Assembly (NCBI GenBank): GCA_963931865.1 | Contig: OZ007512.1 | Location: 3,391,950 to 3,455,949 of the forward strand | Reading direction: 5' to 3' | From: Axinella damicornis | Lineage: Eukaryota > Porifera > Demospongiae > Axinellida > Axinellidae | DNA: 64,000 nt | Shown here: positions 10,443 through 20,948 of the stretch, piece by piece | Layout of the letters: every line of letters begins with the position of its first letter | How positions within the stretch are numbered: the stretch's first letter is position 1 | Made by a program: the position numbers and the translations under genes | Notes under the pieces: model-generated | Seen by the model: the letters and a program-made list of their open reading frames with translations, nothing else | The model's database searches: none | What the model was told of the DNA's origin: nothing

Positions 10443-10699
10443 CATACACACAGGCAATAGATGCCTACCACAAGGCTCTGGAGTACCTTCCAGGGTTCAC
10501 ACGCTCTCGCTACAACCTAGGGATTATATAGCTGCATCAACCTGAAAGCATACAAATGGGAAAATAATCAATCACACAACTGCAAACATAATAATGACCT
10601 TTCTCTTTCTCTTGCTTCTTTCTTTCCCCCAATCCCCCACGTCCGGAAGTGGTCTGACACATTGTCTGATCACTTTCCAGAAGTTATATTTGTCTCTGA

Positions 10700-10730
<31 letters not shown>

Positions 10731-10890
10731 GTGCACGCATTCAGAGGCCACAGAGCACTTCCTAACAGAACCTCCAGAAACAAACTAAAGGGCTACAAGG
10801 AAGCGTTTCCTAATGTCTGAAGTATCTGGCCAATGCTCAGACTGGCAGTGAAATTCCTGGGGAGGAGCGACCTGCTGGGCAGTGTAATAT
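10443..10890 (+). pseudogene. PEX5 (peroxisomal import receptor) C-terminal fragment, copy 1
   Basis: PEX5 binds PTS1 cargo through C-terminal TPRs. Three pieces are visible. The first, 10443-10556, reads YTQAIDAYHKALEYLPGF and RYNLGI, matching the last TPR region of PEX5 (...RSRYNLGISCINL...). The second, about 10741-10785, reads EATEHFLTEPPET, matching REAVEHFLEAL. The third, about 10822-10885, reads SIWPMLRLAVKFLGRSD, matching IWSTLRLALSMLGQSD. A 4-bp insertion after GGGATT creates a TAG in the first piece, and the middle exon has decayed, so this is a pseudogene. It directly follows UCP4 exon 4 and the 63-bp repeats on the same strand. Confidence 0.8.
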
Positions 10891-11037
10891 TGAATACATC
10901 AACTATAATATTATGAGTTCAGCTCATGAATGGAATTGCAACTGTGTTTTACAGAGATCTTTATCCAATATCTCCGTACGTTATAGTCTTGTTCCATGAC
11001 CTCCACGTGCCTGCCCAGTTGGGACGTGGCTCGAGGA

Positions 11038-11330
11038 TCTGCATGAGGACGTGGAGGATCTGCATGGAAGACGTTTAGGATCTGCATGGAGACGTGGAGG
11101 ATCTGCATGGAGACGTTGAGGATCTGCATGGGGACGTGGAGGATCTGCATGGAGACGTTGAGGATCTGCATGGGGACGTGGAGGATCTGCATGGAGACAT
11201 TGAGGATCTGCATGGGGACGTGGAGGATCTGCATGAGGACGTGGAGGATCTGGATGGGGACGCGGAAGATCTGCATGGGGACGTGGAGGATCTGCATGGG
11301 GACATGGGGGATCTGCATGAGGACGAGGGG
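11038..11330. repeat. 21-bp minisatellite (GACGTGGAGGATCTGCATGG), block 1
   Basis: About 14 tandem units of 21 bp are present. Because 21 is a multiple of three, all six frames stay open as heptapeptide repeats. The same unit occurs at 36598-36985 and, inverted, at 62463-62620. Confidence 0.9.
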
Positions 11331-12289
11331 AATGAACGGAAAAACAAAGAAAAAAGAACAAGCTACATTAAATTTTATGTAGCTAGCTATAGCAGCGCTA
11401 GCGCTAGCCTCCCTCCAGGAAAACAAAGGAAAGACTATAGTAGCCTTCCATCCTCCATGAAAGGTCAGACACACAGAACTATGCTATAGCTACATATATA
11501 CCCCGAGAGTGCTGGATGGACGTGACTGGGAATCACAGGAGGCTAACCAGCCTAGGCTATATATAATGTATACATGTAAAAAGATTGGCTTTCTAATTTC
11601 ATGAGATACATGCATGACCAAAACAATGGTAAAAAAAGCAACTTTGAAACATAGCAGCTAATCCAATGAGGAAAATAAAGAAAAGAGCTTACTATACCAA
11701 TGACTGCAAAAGCTGTCATATGAGCTAGCTCCGTAAGCCCCTAAGAATTTGCATGCATGGGGCTTTAATACTAGCTGTTACACTTTAATACAGGGTTAAC
11801 GTTTTTGCTTCCTTCAGCTGTTTCCTATGGTTGGTAAAGACGTAGCTAGCTAAAGATAAAAGTGAACTATAGCTACGTATATATATAGCAGCCTCCATGA
11901 GCAATATTAATTTCTAAAAAAAATGCTACCTTTATACCCAGTACATGCAATATTAATTTCTAAGCTACCCCACAAAAAAGCATTAGATATATATGACTGC
12001 CTAGCAAAGCAAAGGTAAAATAACTAGCAGTCTTCATGAACAAGGAAAAAGAGAGACTGAGAAAGCACCAAAAAAAACAGCAGCCACTATGAACAACAGC
12101 AGCTGGTAGGATCTTACGAAAGCTTCTTCCATGGAAAAAAAAATGGAAAAAAAAAGAAGAAGAAGAAGGAGAAGAAGAGGAAGAAGAAAAACAACCTAGC
12201 AACACACCCATCCCTCCGTGACAGGTCAGACACCGAAGTGTAAGCCTCAGGAGTGCTGGATAGGCGTGTCTGGAATCACAGGAGGGCGA

Positions 12290-12560
12290 CCTGCTTTCCA
12301 CCAGACACCTTTAGCTTCGGTGGTCAGATGGGAACCGGCGTACTCCGGCTGCTAGGCGGGGAAGTCGAGAACCGGTATGTACGGAGGGGCCCGACCTCCG
12401 ACTCGGTTATTGGGGAGGCAATGTTCAGACCCCAGTCTGCAAGCGAACACGCCATCCCGACTTCCCGCCAAAACTTGTTACAAATTCAGTATTTGTACCC
12501 CAGGTGTCTGAAACCGTTTGCGCATGTGCGCCAGGGTTCCCGCCAAAATAAATTTTTGCC
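12290..12560. promoter_or_regulatory. CpG-rich promoter-like segment with E2F and NRF1-type sites
   Basis: This segment is much richer in CpG than its surroundings. It holds two E2F-consensus sites, TTCCCGCCAAAA at 12462-12473 and again at 12537-12548, and an NRF1-like GCGCATGTGCGC at 12520-12531. The copy at 38096-38184 has the same three sites, and there the NRF1 site is the perfect palindrome TGCGCATGCGC. A PEX5 N-terminal-like exon follows about 1 kb downstream on the + strand, so this may be the former PEX5 promoter. Motif identity is seen; activity is inference. Confidence 0.5.
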
Positions 12561-12638
12561 ATTTGCAGTGTACATGTAGCTAGCTAGCTAGCTCTTCGCT
12601 CCTCAGGCCTCCTCCTCACCTTAGACTAATAGTAGGAT

Positions 12639-12705
12639 CCTGGAAACACTCAAACAGCTCTCCTGGAAACACTCAAACAGCTCTCCTGGAAACACTCAAA
12701 CACCG
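12639..12705. repeat. 21-bp tandem repeat, CTCCTGGAAACACTCAAACAG
   Basis: Three units are present here and four to five in the duplicate at 38257-38345, so copy number changed after the duplication. Confidence 0.8.
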
Positions 12706-13529
12706 CTTTACAGAATTGCCAGAACCCCCGCTATCATTGGCTTCTCCAACTATGACTGATTGAGCAAGCTGCCGCTTGAACTCTGCAGACTTAGCTAGCT
12801 AGAGGCCTATAGAAGCGCTGTCAATAATCACAGGACAGTCTATTTTGCTGCTGGAACTGCCATAAAATGCCTAGGAGCTTCAACCATAGTCGTAGCCATT
12901 CTCTAAGCATTCAACAATGTATATAACTTTGAAAAGATGACTCAAAGGCTGAGGGAGCAGCTTAACCAAAGAGTACTAACTGGCTGATAAGCTTGTCCTA
13001 CACGATTAGCTTCTGTCATACATAGCTAGTACATTAACGTTAATTTTATGTATAGCAGGAGTATAGGTGAACCCACCCCGCTGGACTTCCTTATACCTCT
13101 TTCTAATTATAAGTGCTAAAGAAGGTAATCAATCAGGGCAGACACATGCACACGACTCAATTAAACAATGTTACTCGGAAGACATCGACACATCCTCATT
13201 TCCCTCATATCGAGACTACGCATGCAATTGCGTCTGATTAGTACTTGGCATAACTTAGCAAAGTGGTATATAGTCAAGCACTTTATTTCAGAACAGGACT
13301 ATATATTATAGCAAAGACGCCTTCCAGACTGAGGATTCATTATGACTAGAGGCATGATTGCATGGGCAATACCTCAGCATTTCAGCCGGGCCCGGCCTCC
13401 TCAATGGTCAAGGGATGAAGAATAAAAGAATTCCACGTGCATGGCAACATATAATAGATATGAGGCTAGTAGTTAACACTACTTCGTCCCCTCCACCCCT
13501 CTCTCCTCCCACCTCCTTCCCTTTTCTAG

Positions 13530-13676
13530 CTCTGCACTCAGAAGTTCCTTGCATGGGGTCACCGTTCAGCTGCATGTGCCACAGACGTTCAACATGCCAT
13601 GGCCTCCCTCCTGCACGAGATACAGACCACGCAGCAGCCTCATCCGCCCACACAGACCCACCAGGCCACCACAAAG
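13530..13676 (+). pseudogene. PEX5 N-terminal-like exon, copy 1
   Basis: This exon-like segment lies between an acceptor (CTTTTCTAG) and a GCAAGC donor-like site. One frame reads VPQTFNM; two bases later the next frame reads MASLLHEIQTTQQPHPP. Together they resemble the PEX5 motif APQTFKM-x-x-LLAEMQQIEQ, interrupted by a 2-bp frame change at ATGCCATGG. The second copy, at 39225-39363, has ATCCCATGG and the same frame break. Note the order: the C-terminal PEX5 fragment lies upstream of this N-terminal piece on the same strand. Similarity is by eye and over a short stretch. Confidence 0.45.
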
Positions 13677-13748
13677 GCAAGCAACATCCCCCATTCCATT
13701 CTAGTATAGTATGGAACCATGACTAGCATGTTTACAACACATGAAACT

Positions 13749-13828
13749 TAGCCTCGTTCCCAGTCCCACGCCCAGCTTTTCGTCGGTAAAGCGATGAAAA
13801 CCTGGGCGTGGGACTTGGAACGAGGCTA
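13749..13828. mobile_element. Hairpin MITE with perfect 9-bp target duplication
   Basis: An 80-bp hairpin begins TAGCCTCGTTCCCAG and ends, after a loop with AAGCGATGAAAA, in GGAACGAGGCTA. It is flanked on both sides by CATGAAACT (13740-13748 and 13829-13837). Confidence 0.85.
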
Positions 13829-13981
13829 CATGAAACTCACGTCTGCATATATTGTACAAAAAGCATTATGCGCTACAAGATCCTGAAATTGATGATGATG
13901 TCACCATGTGCTCTTGTAAAGACAATGAAGGGTTAAATGTAGACTAGGGGTTAGTACTTTTACTAGGCATGCTTCTTGCAG

Positions 13982-14049
13982 ATGTGAGAGTGGAGGAATG
14001 GTACAGGAGTGTGCTTCACCCCATCCTCTCGCCCTGGAAGAACAAGGTC
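13982..14049 (+). other. Unassigned exon-like segment
   Basis: After an acceptor (CTTCTTGCAG) the frame reads VRVEEWYRSVLHPILSPWKN up to a GT donor-like site. The copy at 39661-39728 is identical over this stretch while its surroundings diverge, which hints at recent or selected coding function. I do not recognise the family. Confidence 0.35.
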
Positions 14050-14278
14050 AGCCACGTACTCTGTTGCTTCTTGCAAGGATAGTTGCGGGTATGACAGCCC
14101 TCTCTTGTGCTGATGACTTGGCAGGCCTCATACCTCTCATCTGTCACCTCAGTGTGAGAAGGAGGATGCTGGAAGGGATTGTGTGTGGAGGGGGTATGGA
14201 TCTGTGGGTGTGTGGAGTGGCTGGATGCTACTGGCTATTACACACACACGTGCCCACACACACACACACACACACACA

Positions 14279-14309
<31 letters not shown>

Positions 14310-14316
14310 ACACACA

Positions 14317-15430
14317 CTTCCCCTCCAGCATCCTCCTCCCCTCCATCTGCAGTCTCACCTTCACCAGGTCTGTGGGACTGGCCAGATACTGGCCCATTGC
14401 CCCGGCTATCATTCCTCCTGGTATAGCCTTCCTTGCAGGAAGCAGACAATGCGGATAAGATACTTGAGCTCACATCAGAAACATGGCAAGAACTGGAATG
14501 GTCTGGGGATATTAAGTTTGGAATGGCTTGAGATGATGTTGGAATGGCCTGGGATGATGATGTTGGAATGGAGGTTGATAGATAGCCCAAGATGATGACT
14601 TAATGGGACTAGATTGAAATTGGCCTGGGAAGATGTTGGAATGGCCTGGGATTATGTTGGAATGGCCTGGGATGATGTTGGAATGGCCTGGGAAGATGTT
14701 GGAATGGCCTGGGATGATGTTGGAATGGTATTGGAATGGCCTGGGATGATGTTGGAATACATTGTGTTACAAGGCTGTGCTGCACAATTAACTGTTTCCA
14801 TTCTGTTGTGTGTATATTACACTAACCATGTGTGTGTGTGCGTTAAAACGTATGATAAGTGTTCATTGTGTAGCGATATTACATCGAACGAGCTGCGTGT
14901 ACTTCAATCAGGATATCAAAGGACTGTAGAACGTCGAGCGACATCGGGACACAACAGCGACATCATTGAGCTGTTCGCAAACTCTTCCTTCAGTACACTC
15001 AGTAGAGGGAAACACTGCTGTGCAACCGGAGAGCAACGCTGCTGTGAAGTAACGTTCACACTTCGCACATGCTCGCAGTTTTGACATCAGCTAAATTAAT
15101 AAGGTACGGGATGGAACGGAACGTAACATTGTATCACTGTTTGGGTATCGTTGAATGGAAACGGAAACGATAATTCCCCATGTCTCCTACTGTATATCTG
15201 AGTGAGGTTGGAATGGAATGGAGACAAGGCTACATGTAGCAGGAGGAGGTGGAATGGGCTGGAGACAAGGCTATAAGAAGGGAGGTTGAAATGGCTTGAG
15301 GATGTGAACAGCAAATTGACTGGTCCTGCCAGTTGACAGCACAATTCCATGGCTTACCAAAGTGGGAATTGGCGGTGCTGATCTCTCTTGAATACATGAC
15401 CGTTCTCTTATGAACTCATAAAACTGCAGC
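14317..15430 (-). pseudogene. UCP4-like carrier pseudogene, inverted exons 5 and 4, copy 1
   Basis: On the minus strand, exon 4 lies at 15430-15358 (reading LQFYEFIRERS after an acceptor, with a GT donor). It is followed by intron-4-type repeats and exon 5 at 14431-14317, reading [20 protein letters not shown] and [11 protein letters not shown]. The second carrier signature, PTDLVK, is intact. The exon 5 donor is replaced by a CA/GT microsatellite. This exon 4 differs from the forward exon 4 at 10.1 kb, so the inverted half is a separate paralogous copy rather than a simple palindrome. No exon 3 or earlier exon was found on this strand. Confidence 0.8.
14490..14760. repeat. Repeats of TGGAATGGCCTGGGATGATG
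   Basis: Around ten 22-23-bp units sit between the inverted UCP4 exons 5 and 4. Their reverse complement (CATCATCCCAGGCCATTCCA) resembles part of the 63-bp intron-4 minisatellite, which supports the reading of this as an inverted intron 4. Confidence 0.75.
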
Positions 15431-15525
15431 CTGAGAAAACTGAGCAGAAGAAAAATGTGCAGGGTTTGAGGCAAGTCAGTCCACATACAACATCAAATTG
15501 AAAAATGATGTAACTCTTATTGGGT

Positions 15526-15720
15526 GGCTGGTGGCCGAGAGGTTAAAGCATTCACTTGCTAATTGCAAGGTTGAAATCCCACCATGCCGTAGGCGATTTT
15601 CTTTCTCTCCTAGGAGTCTACTCAGCTGGAGGAGTGCGAGTAAACCGCAAAGCCATGTGTACAGAGCACGTGCTATGCGATTGACCACCGACAATGGACT
15701 AGCATTCAACAGCGACTGAG
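15526..15720 (+). mobile_element. tRNA-derived SINE (serine-tRNA-like head), copy 1
   Basis: GGTGGCCGAGAGGTTAAAGC at about 15531 matches an RNA polymerase III A box. GGTTGAAATCCC at about 15569 matches a B box. TTGCTAATTGCAAGG between them resembles a serine tRNA (GCU) anticodon arm. The fold is degenerate, so it is not a functional tRNA. The copy at 41588-41790 belongs to the same duplication. Confidence 0.65.
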
Positions 15721-15990
15721 CGGTCGACATTGGGAACTCTTGGTGACATTTCTCGGGTTCAGAAAGCTGCCCCACAGCTGTGCTAAAGTCTGAAGCCAGG
15801 AAATACAGCAACACTTTGGAGTTCAAGCGTCCAACTGTTCGGTACCCGCAGTGATGAAGTATACTTCCCCCACATTAGTACTGCAAGCAACAAACGCATG
15901 GGTGAGAAGGCCTGGGAACAAGGCAACATGTATATGTGGACATGCATGCTGAATGCGCATGCGTGACAGTGTCCGGTGCCTAGGCACCTC

Positions 15991-17312
15991 TACTTAATGA
16001 GGTCTCTAATCCAATATACAGACACCTCATCAAAAATTCATACTTATAACTGAGATATATGACCCATAGTCTAAGCTGGTCTGTTTTAGAGTACAGCATA
16101 GTTTACATGAGCGTTTCCAATCCCTACATCATGTAGTACATCTATGTTCTGAGCCCCATGCAGTTCGCCCACCTCCAATTAAGTCCTTTCTACCACCTTT
16201 CTACCGTTGAAGTCATGCACGTTAGGAAACATACCAGGCCCTCTGTGTTCTCTCGTGCAACTAAGTGGCACGCAGGCCTGGGAACGAGGCTACCTAGCCT
16301 GCATAAATTATAGGCTCATAACTTAGCCAACCATATACCCTGTACCTCACTCAAACACAGAGGTGGTTTGCCTGTTAATACCACTTTCCTTCGAAGTCTG
16401 TGTTTAATATGACCGCAGTATACCAGTATACTAGCCCTAACCCAACATTAGCTAACCACACCCAACACATCATTAGTTACTGCATATTTAGTTGTGCTTA
16501 GCCTTGTTTCCATGGCAGGCTCCGGCATGTACAATGCTGAACTTAACCGGAATGTCCATTACAGCATGCCAAATGGACAGCCTCTGGGACAATTTTCCAC
16601 ATTCAACTGAACATGGCTTAAAATGAGCCACGCCCTCTCCCTCCAACAGGTGGCTCGCAAGTATATAACAGGTTTGACTTACCATCCGCCATCGTAGCCT
16701 GCGTCGATCATGTAGTTGTTCAAATTTTAGTCTTGCTGAGCGCCCCTTTCGCTGGCTATAGCTAGCTTCGACTAGACTCGTAGTACTCGAACTCGAACTC
16801 ACAGAGCTACATTACGTCATGTACCGTAATGTCTACGTCTAATTATGCGACAATAACAAATAAAGTTGATCGAATTGGACAGCTAGCATGGCTAGCTTTG
16901 CTATGCTTTGATCATGTCGTCTGTAACTAGCTAGTCGTGAGAGCGCACGGAGTAGGACTGCTCGAAGCTTGGTCGATCATATCCTTACCACCTCACCGAA
17001 TCTCGGAGGTTTGTAGCTAGTGTGTGTCACTGTGTGTGTGTGTGGGGGGGGGGGGGGGGGGGGTATGCCTGGACACCATGACATTTGACACCCATCACTG
17101 ATCAGTATAGTGATGTCATCGAGTGGTTTACTGGAAACTCATTTGAACTCGTGACTTTGCCTCTGGTGATTTAGCTCTCAATGCCCCTTGTGGATCTCCA
17201 CAAGCTGCTGTGCAGCGCCGTAATCGTCTTCTGCTCATTTCACCGTTTATCTCCCCTTTATACTGAATGTTGTTCTGAATCAGTGAGACCTTGCTTCTCT
17301 AATGGATCACTC
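15991..17312. other. Intergenic stretch with no recognised gene
   Basis: It holds half-copies of the hairpin family at about 16268 and a G-run at 17043-17062. A minus-strand open frame at 16488-16802 has no recognisable domain. Confidence 0.4.
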
Positions 17313-17359
17313 TAACCTCGTTCCCAGACTCTACTCAACGTGGCCTGGGAATGAGGCTA
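17313..17359. mobile_element. Hairpin MITE, short form
   Basis: TAACCTCGTTCCCAGACTCT is paired with CCTGGGAATGAGGCTA. Flanks GGATCACTC and GTGTCACTC match at 7 of 9 positions, a decayed target duplication. Confidence 0.65.
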
Positions 17360-17972
17360 GTGTCACTCTTGACACACATAAAATCATAATCATGCCTGAG
17401 AAGTACACCAAGACAAGGCAAATGACTTTTGCTGCTGTCAAGAACTGCAAACTCCTCCAGCTCCATTGTTACCATCATGTCACATCACCATCCCCCATTG
17501 ATGGGGCCCAGGACTTGCATGAAACCTTCTTTATTGGAGATGCGGCATTCCTATATGACAACACCAAATAATTTCTCATAATCTCAAATACTTTCCTTTC
17601 AAAAAGCCTACTACACTAAACTAAACTATCTCCATACAGTAGTGTCAGATGTATATAGAGCGCTTGCAATTGACGTCACTGGCCGTAAAACAACCAAAAT
17701 GCCCTCCGTTATACTCCGTTTCTCTCATAAGACTGTATGGCAAAATTTCTACAGTAATCTTAGCAACGCAAGCAGCTCGGAACTTACGAAGTACTACTGT
17801 GTCAACTGTCGCTGTAGTGCAGTTACCATGCCGATTAGATACGCGACCTGGTGAGACAGTAGTTTCCGTTCAGCTGCCATTGCACTCCATGTTCTTTTGC
17901 CACACGGAATACTCAGTCACTCACTACCACTCTAGAGCCATTCTTTATAGGTATTAGTAGTTCAGAGCTGCT

Positions 17973-20065
17973 TTGTATAAGATGGCTATATGTACAGGTG
18001 TACTGCTAGTATTGTGTACTGCATGTGTACTGCTAGTATTTTGTTCTTTCAATGCTACAGAAAACCTGGAATTGACTGTGACCTCAACACGAAGCGTTGC
18101 TGTTGAAGAAAATGTCTACAATAGGGTTAGGTCTGACCCTCCACTGACGGGACAGTTCCAAGGCCTTGAAGATGAAGACGAGTTGATGACTGAAACGCTT
18201 GCCATTCGAAGCAAATTCAACGTTTTATTTACAATGATACGCAGGTTTCTGATGATGCAAGGAGTCACTGTTAGAGACTTCATGCTTTTCTTGAAGAATA
18301 TGGCAGGCTATCCTAGGAAATCGCTTTCCAATACCGAAATCTCAACCTTGTGTAAGTCGTCAGATTTGATTGATGTGTTTGACACGATCAGTGACTACTG
18401 TTCCTGGTTCAACCATTCGTTCCTTGGTGACATCATTGACGCATACTGCCGAAACGATGAGGAGATAAGAAAAGCTCACCAGGATTTCTGTACTCACCTC
18501 CGTACATATTGTGATCATCGTGTTAAGGAGATTCCCTTTAAGGATGGGTTTGGTGTGAAAAGCTGTACCCCAATGGTGTTGAAGGTAGACAGGGAGTGGA
18601 AAGATATTCGACTCAAGCAGCTTGAAGACGTCATCTTCAGCCTTGCCAACATTCTGGAGGTTCCGAGACACGCCCTTCACTTGCATTCAATTGAAGATGG
18701 GTGTGTCCAGTTGACGCTTACCGTCCCCAGCTACATTCCAGATGAAGTGCTCCCCCTCACTGCTGAGCAGGAGGCAGCCGTGATGGAAATGGGAGTGACT
18801 GACCTGCAGTGTGGGAGCTACCACTTCTTCCAGCAGGTAAGTATAATAAGCTACATGATATTTTCAAGGTCTACAGGAACCCCATTGCTTTCAAGCACAG
18901 ATTTTTGAAGATTGAAGGCATGTGATCGCGGAGTGCTTGTCTGTAGAAACCTCAAAGTTGACAAATGAGATAAAGGATGTGATATGTAATCCATTGTCTG
19001 ACTGGTGAAATTTTAAAGCACTCCGACCCCATTCCTGTATATATCCGTTGTTACCTCCCTCCCTCGATCCCCTCCCCATCCCTGTGTCCCTCCTTACCTC
19101 TTGCCCTCTCTCCCTCACACCCTCCTGCCAACCCTCTCTCTCTCCCTCCCTCCTTCCTCCCCCCGCACCTACGTCTACCCTCAGGAGAGAGTGGAGGGTG
19201 TCAATGAGGGAATTCAGTACCAGAGCAGAGAGTTGCAGCCCCCACCCCAGCTTCCTCAGGGTAGGCCAGCGTACCTACCAAGATTAATTCTCATATGATA
19301 TTCTATATATGTTAGCCTCATTCCCAGGCCTCCACGCCCAGCTTTTGCTGCTTGCAGTACGAAAAGCGGGCTGGTAGATTTCGTCACATGATGCATAGCG
19401 CCGCTGATGTCATGGATTCCGTTGACAGTATTCAACTTGCTATCACCTGTTCCAGAGATGCTACAGAGACCAGACAAACTCCACATGATGGTCCTACCTA
19501 TACAACACACCTCAATTTAAAACTAAACCGCTGAGAGATGGCCGTAATACAACGGTTATAACTTGGAAGCACTTTACACTGTTCACTCCATGCAGTGAGC
19601 CATCGCTCTGGAAAGTACAACACTTGCAGCTCAGCACTACTTCGAAGATAAAATCTCTAGCTTCGGTAAGCTCGGTGTGGCTCTCTTCTGGCCGTTGACC
19701 TGTCTTCGTCACTTTGTACACGATCATAGCTACTATATACTTGTCTTGAATGGATGACACTTTATGACGGTCACAGCATGTATCATAAAATCTACCAGGT
19801 CTTCCCCACGCTTTTTGTACTGCAAGCTCCAAAAGCTGGGTGTGGAGGCCTCAGAACAAGACTAGGTAATGTCATGTGTACGTGTGTATGATGGCAATTG
19901 TCACATGTGTCGTGCTAGCAGTAAAGCACACTTGGGAGTCATGTTGTGCTGCTAGCAAGAAAACACATGCGCTGAGCACTCGATGTCACTGCAGTGTCCC
20001 CGGGTGATGGCTATACCAATGAGCCCTCTCTTGGGTACTACTTAAACACCCACACCCACACCCAC

Positions 20066-20157
<92 letters not shown>

Positions 20158-20908
20158 AGGCACAGGCTTCCACCACATAACCTATAACATCCTGTCCTAT
20201 CTTGATGATGCACGATCACTGTGCCATGCAGAGCTAGTGTGCAGCGACTGGTACCAGGTCATAGCCAAAGAAATGCTTTGGAAGAAGCTGATCCAGAAGA
20301 ATGTGAGATCTGACCCTGTGTGGGGGGGGCTGTCTGAGAGAAGAGAATGGTGAGTGACGGGAGAAGGGAGGGGGATAACAGATGGGTAGACAGGAGTAAG
20401 AATGGATGAATGGATGAGTAGGAAAAGGTGGATTTTGGGATATGTTTTTGAGCATGAATGGTTTCATGTTGCCTCTCCCTACTCTCTGTAGGGGCAAATA
20501 CCTATTCCATCGTGTTACTCCCTCAGAAGGAGCGACACGTGAGTTCTACAGACAGCTCTACCCCAACATCATCAAGGATATCGATGTGAGTTCATAGTGC
20601 ATGCTCTGATTTCTATAGTTGTATAAAAGTAGGGCAGTTGTGGGTTGGTAGAGAGAGAGTGGGAGGAAGAAGGAAGGAGGTGGGAGAGGTGGAGAGAGAG
20701 GGAGGATCTGGGAGAGAGAGGGAAGAGAGGAGTGAAGAAAGGAATGTGGTGGGAGGGGTGGTAGCAATAGTAGTCGAACCTGGGGAGGGTGGAAGGAAGG
20801 TGGAAGAGGACGAGGGATATGTTGAGGAGGAGGAGGGGGAGGGCCAAACATGAATGAGATGAGGTGGGGAATGAAGAGGGTAGGGAGGAAGAAGTGGTCA
20901 ATGGGGAA

Positions 20909-20948
<40 letters not shown>

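Larger units (their letters stand above)
7995..15990 (+). repeat. Segmental duplication, copy 1 (about 8 kb)
   Basis: This block is collinear with 33583-42050 from GCTGGAGACGTGG to ACAGTGTCCGGTGCCTA. Order and strand of all contents match: UCP4 exon 1, 27-bp repeats, 63-bp repeats, PEX5 C-terminal fragment, 21-bp minisatellite, CpG-rich segment, PEX5 N-like exon, hairpin MITE, inverted UCP4 exons and SINE. The copies differ by many small indels and by different minisatellite lengths, so this is an old duplication rather than a recent assembly repeat. Confidence 0.85.

Noticed and set aside
10911..11489. Repeat peptides such as EDLHGDV and HADPPRP
   Set aside because: Present on both strands and in all frames of a 21-bp minisatellite, and the unit also occurs in non-coding places.
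12253..12579. 108-residue frame across the CpG-rich segment
   Set aside because: Lacks any domain; the conserved parts between copies are regulatory motifs rather than codons, and the copies differ in frame at their ends.
15526..15592. Functional serine tRNA gene
   Set aside because: A and B boxes are present but the acceptor and anticodon stems do not pair properly, and a SINE-like body follows.
16488..16802. 104-residue minus-strand open frame
   Set aside because: Starts in a serine run, has no domain or conserved neighbour, and length is within chance for this composition.
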